Assembly: GCF_000816495.1 (NCBI RefSeq)
Contig: NZ_JXBK01000001.1
Coordinates: 262,827-302,087, forward strand
Source: Acinetobacter harbinensis
GTDB lineage: Bacteria > Pseudomonadota > Gammaproteobacteria > Pseudomonadales > Moraxellaceae
Reading direction: 5' to 3'
Length of the DNA stretch: 39,261 bases
Every line of letters begins with the position of its first letter. Within the stretch, counting starts at the first letter, position 1. Under the pieces are notes generated by a model. The model made no database searches. It had not been told where the DNA came from and saw only the letters and a list, made by a program, of their open reading frames with translations. The translations under genes were made by a program, and so were the position numbers. This document shows positions 37,232 to 39,261 of the stretch, piece by piece.

Positions 37232-39261
37232 TTAGTTCTCCTCACCTGATGGCTCTTTGTAATCTGCAACCGCATGAACTTCTGGATGGGTCTGTGGTAA
37301 CCATGCCGCAGGACGATCGGTATCTAATTCAAAACTAGAAATTGCATCCTTGACCAAACGTGCATCTACTTCGCCTTCATCGGCCAGTTTTTTCAAGGTT
37401 GCCACCACAATATGTGCAGCATCCACACCAAAGAAACTGCGTAAATTGCCACGGGTATCAGAACGGCCATAACCATCGGTACCCAAAGTCACATAAGGAC
37501 GATTGTCCGGCAGATGGGCACGAATTTGCTCACTATAGGCGCGCATATGATCGGTAGCAGAAACCACAATACCATCGGTTGAACGCAATTGCTGCGACAC
37601 CCAAGACTCTTGTGCTTGCTCCGCCAAAGGATGTAAACGGTTATATTCTTCCACTGCAATCCCGTCACGTGCCAACTCGTTATAACTGGTCACACTCCAG
37701 ACATTGGAATGAATTTGATATTCTTCACGCAGAATTTTCGCCGCTTTAATCACTTCACGTAAAATCACACCAGAGCCGAGCAGCTGTACAGTGGCTTTGT
37801 CATCTTGTTCAAGTAAATACATACCACGTTTAATGCCTTCCTCAACCCCTTCTGGCATTGCAGGATGCTCGTAGTTTTCATTCATGACGGTTAAGTAATA
37901 GAACACACGCTCTTGATTGACGTACATACGCTCTAAGCCGTCATGCACAATCACCGCCAATTCATAACCAAAACATGGGTCATACGCGACACAGTTTGGA
38001 ATGGTGCCCGCTAAAACATGCGAATGACCATCTTGATGTTGTAAACCTTCACCATTTAAGGTAGTACGCCCTGCGGTGGCACCGATCAAGAAACCTTGCG
38101 CTTGTGCATCGCCTGCCGCCCATGCCAGATCACCAATACGTTGGAAACCAAACATCGAGTAATACATGTAGATCGGAATCATCGGCAAGTTATTGGTTGA
38201 ATAACTGGTGCCCAATGCCGTCCAAGCACTCATTGCACCGGCTTCATTAATCCCTTCATTCAACATATGACCATCTTTGGCTTCACGATAGTTCATCAGC
38301 TGTTCTTGGTCTTCAGGGGTATAGTTTTGCCCATGTGCCGCATAAATACCCAGCTGACGGAACATACCTTCTAAACCAAAGGTGCGTGCTTCATCCGGTA
38401 CAATCGGTACCACACGGTCTTTAATGGCTTTTTCTTTTAACAAGGCCGAGATTAAACGCACCATCACCATGGTGGTGGATTGCTCTTTACCGTTGCTGCC
38501 TTTTAACACGCCATCGAAAACTGAAAGGGCTGGAATTTCTAATGCCACACTGTCTTTACGACGTGCCGGCAAATAACCGCCTAAAGCTTCACGACGTGCT
38601 TTTAGATATTTCATTTCAGGCGAATTTTCACCCGGGCGATACAACGGCAATTCTTGTAACTGCTCATCATCAAACGGCAAGTTAAAACGGTCACGCACAT
38701 AGCGCAGCGACTCAATGTGCATCTTTTTAATTTGATGGGTTTTGTTGACCGCTTCAATTTCATCCGACAAACCATAACCTTTAACGGTTTTTGCCAAAAT
38801 CACCGTAGGCTGACCATTACGGGTCATGGCTGCAGCATACGCAGCATAAACTTTATACGGGTCATGTCCACCGCGATTTAGGTTATCAATATCTTCATCG
38901 CTTAAGTCTTTAACCAACTCGGCCGCTTCTGGATATTTTCCAAAGAACTGCTCACGGGTATACGCTCCGCCCTTCACCTGATAACGCTGATAATCACCGT
39001 CTAATGCTTCATTCATACGGGCTTTTAAAGCACCTGAGGTGTCTTTATCCAGTAGCGTGTCCCAATGACGGCCCCACACCACTTTAATCACACGCCAACC
39101 GGCACCGCGGAAAATCGACTCTAATTCTTGAATAATTTTACCGTTACCGCGTACCGGACCATCCAGACGCTGTAAGTTACAGTTAACCACCCAAATGAGA
39201 TTATCGAGCTTTTCACGACCCGCCAGTGAAATTGCACCTAAGCTTTCTGGCTCATCCATCT
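37232..39261 (-). CDS. aceE: AceE, pyruvate dehydrogenase E1 (N-terminus outside the window)
   Basis: The thiamine diphosphate-dependent homodimeric E1 that decarboxylates pyruvate and acetylates the E2 lipoyl arm. The frame runs to the window edge; about 675 residues of a usual 890 or so are seen. The apparent ATG at 39259 is the internal MDEPES, part of the known GEMDEPES stretch. Other recognisable segments are REKLDNLIWVVNCNLQRLDGPV, NRGGHDPYKVYAAY, TVKGYG, EGINEAGAMSAW and GRSDTRGNLRSFFGVD. It is homodimeric-type because it is a single long chain and not split into alpha and beta. It is followed by aceF after two bases. Confidence 0.96.
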   Translation of the reverse strand, partial: MDEPESLGAISLAGREKLDNLIWVVNCNLQRLDGPVRGNGKIIQELESIFRGAGWRVIKVVWGRHWDTLLDKDTSGALKARMNEALDGDYQRYQVKGGAYTREQFFGKYPEAAELVKDLSDEDIDNLNRGGHDPYKVYAAYAAAMTRNGQPTVILAKTVKGYGLSDEIEAVNKTHQIKKMHIESLRYVRDRFNLPFDDEQLQELPLYRPGENSPEMKYLKARREALGGYLPARRKDSVALEIPALSVFDGVLKGSNGKEQSTTMVMVRLISALLKEKAIKDRVVPIVPDEARTFGLEGMFRQLGIYAAHGQNYTPEDQEQLMNYREAKDGHMLNEGINEAGAMSAWTALGTSYSTNNLPMIPIYMYYSMFGFQRIGDLAWAAGDAQAQGFLIGATAGRTTLNGEGLQHQDGHSHVLAGTIPNCVAYDPCFGYELAVIVHDGLERMYVNQERVFYYLTVMNENYEHPAMPEGVEEGIKRGMYLLEQDDKATVQLLGSGVILREVIKAAKILREEYQIHSNVWSVTSYNELARDGIAVEEYNRLHPLAEQAQESWVSQQLRSTDGIVVSATDHMRAYSEQIRAHLPDNRPYVTLGTDGYGRSDTRGNLRSFFGVDAAHIVVATLKKLADEGEVDARLVKDAISSFELDTDRPAAWLPQTHPEVHAVADYKEPSGEEN

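Overview
The window looks like a chromosomal core segment of an Acinetobacter species (Moraxellaceae). It is AT-leaning. It carries an Omp33-36 type porin whose start is characteristic of that genus, an E. coli-like prfB with its frameshift site, and a housekeeping gene set in which every recognisable product is gammaproteobacterial. I see no insertion sequence, prophage, CRISPR array, tRNA or rRNA. Both ends cut a gene: uvrA on the left lacks its N-terminus and aceE on the right lacks its N-terminus.

Layout. 1-2503: uvrA. 2504-4262: a 1.76 kb stretch with no credible protein gene but three compact transcription-unit-like elements (hairpins plus intrinsic terminators, two with good sigma70-like promoters), which I read as candidate small RNAs. 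4263-5138: the porin omp33-36. 5201-8035 (minus): a BCCT choline/betaine-type transporter and an ion-channel-like membrane protein. 8376-18328: an acetate-use block made of yjcH-actP (acetate uptake), crbS (transporter-sensor kinase hybrid), an unknown 255-aa protein, crbR (LuxR-type response regulator) and acs (acetyl-CoA synthetase). 18619-20294: a DUF805 membrane protein and an MscS-type channel. 20268-25222 (minus): rsmE, waaA, an Old Yellow Enzyme gene with its ArsR-type regulator, and prfB. 25807-27527: two tandem porins of the Omp33-36 family. 27579-32872 (minus): recJ, pdxH and glmM as a tight operon, then guaB. 33311-34862 (minus): a diiron metallo-beta-lactamase-fold protein and a GDT1/UPF0016 manganese-exporter-type protein preceded by what I identify as a yybP-ykoY manganese riboswitch. 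35223-39261 (minus): aceF and aceE.

How the genes work together. ActP brings acetate in, Acs activates it to acetyl-CoA, and CrbS/CrbR is the known regulatory pair for this switch in other gammaproteobacteria. aceE-aceF make acetyl-CoA from pyruvate. Membrane and envelope functions recur: three related porins, WaaA for Kdo transfer, MscS and BetT for osmotic stress, and GlmM for cell-wall precursors.

The most interesting parts are non-coding: the candidate sRNA cluster beside omp33-36, and the manganese riboswitch, whose downstream leader contains two interleaved perfect inverted repeats that cannot form together. The main open coding question is the unknown protein sitting inside the acetate block.
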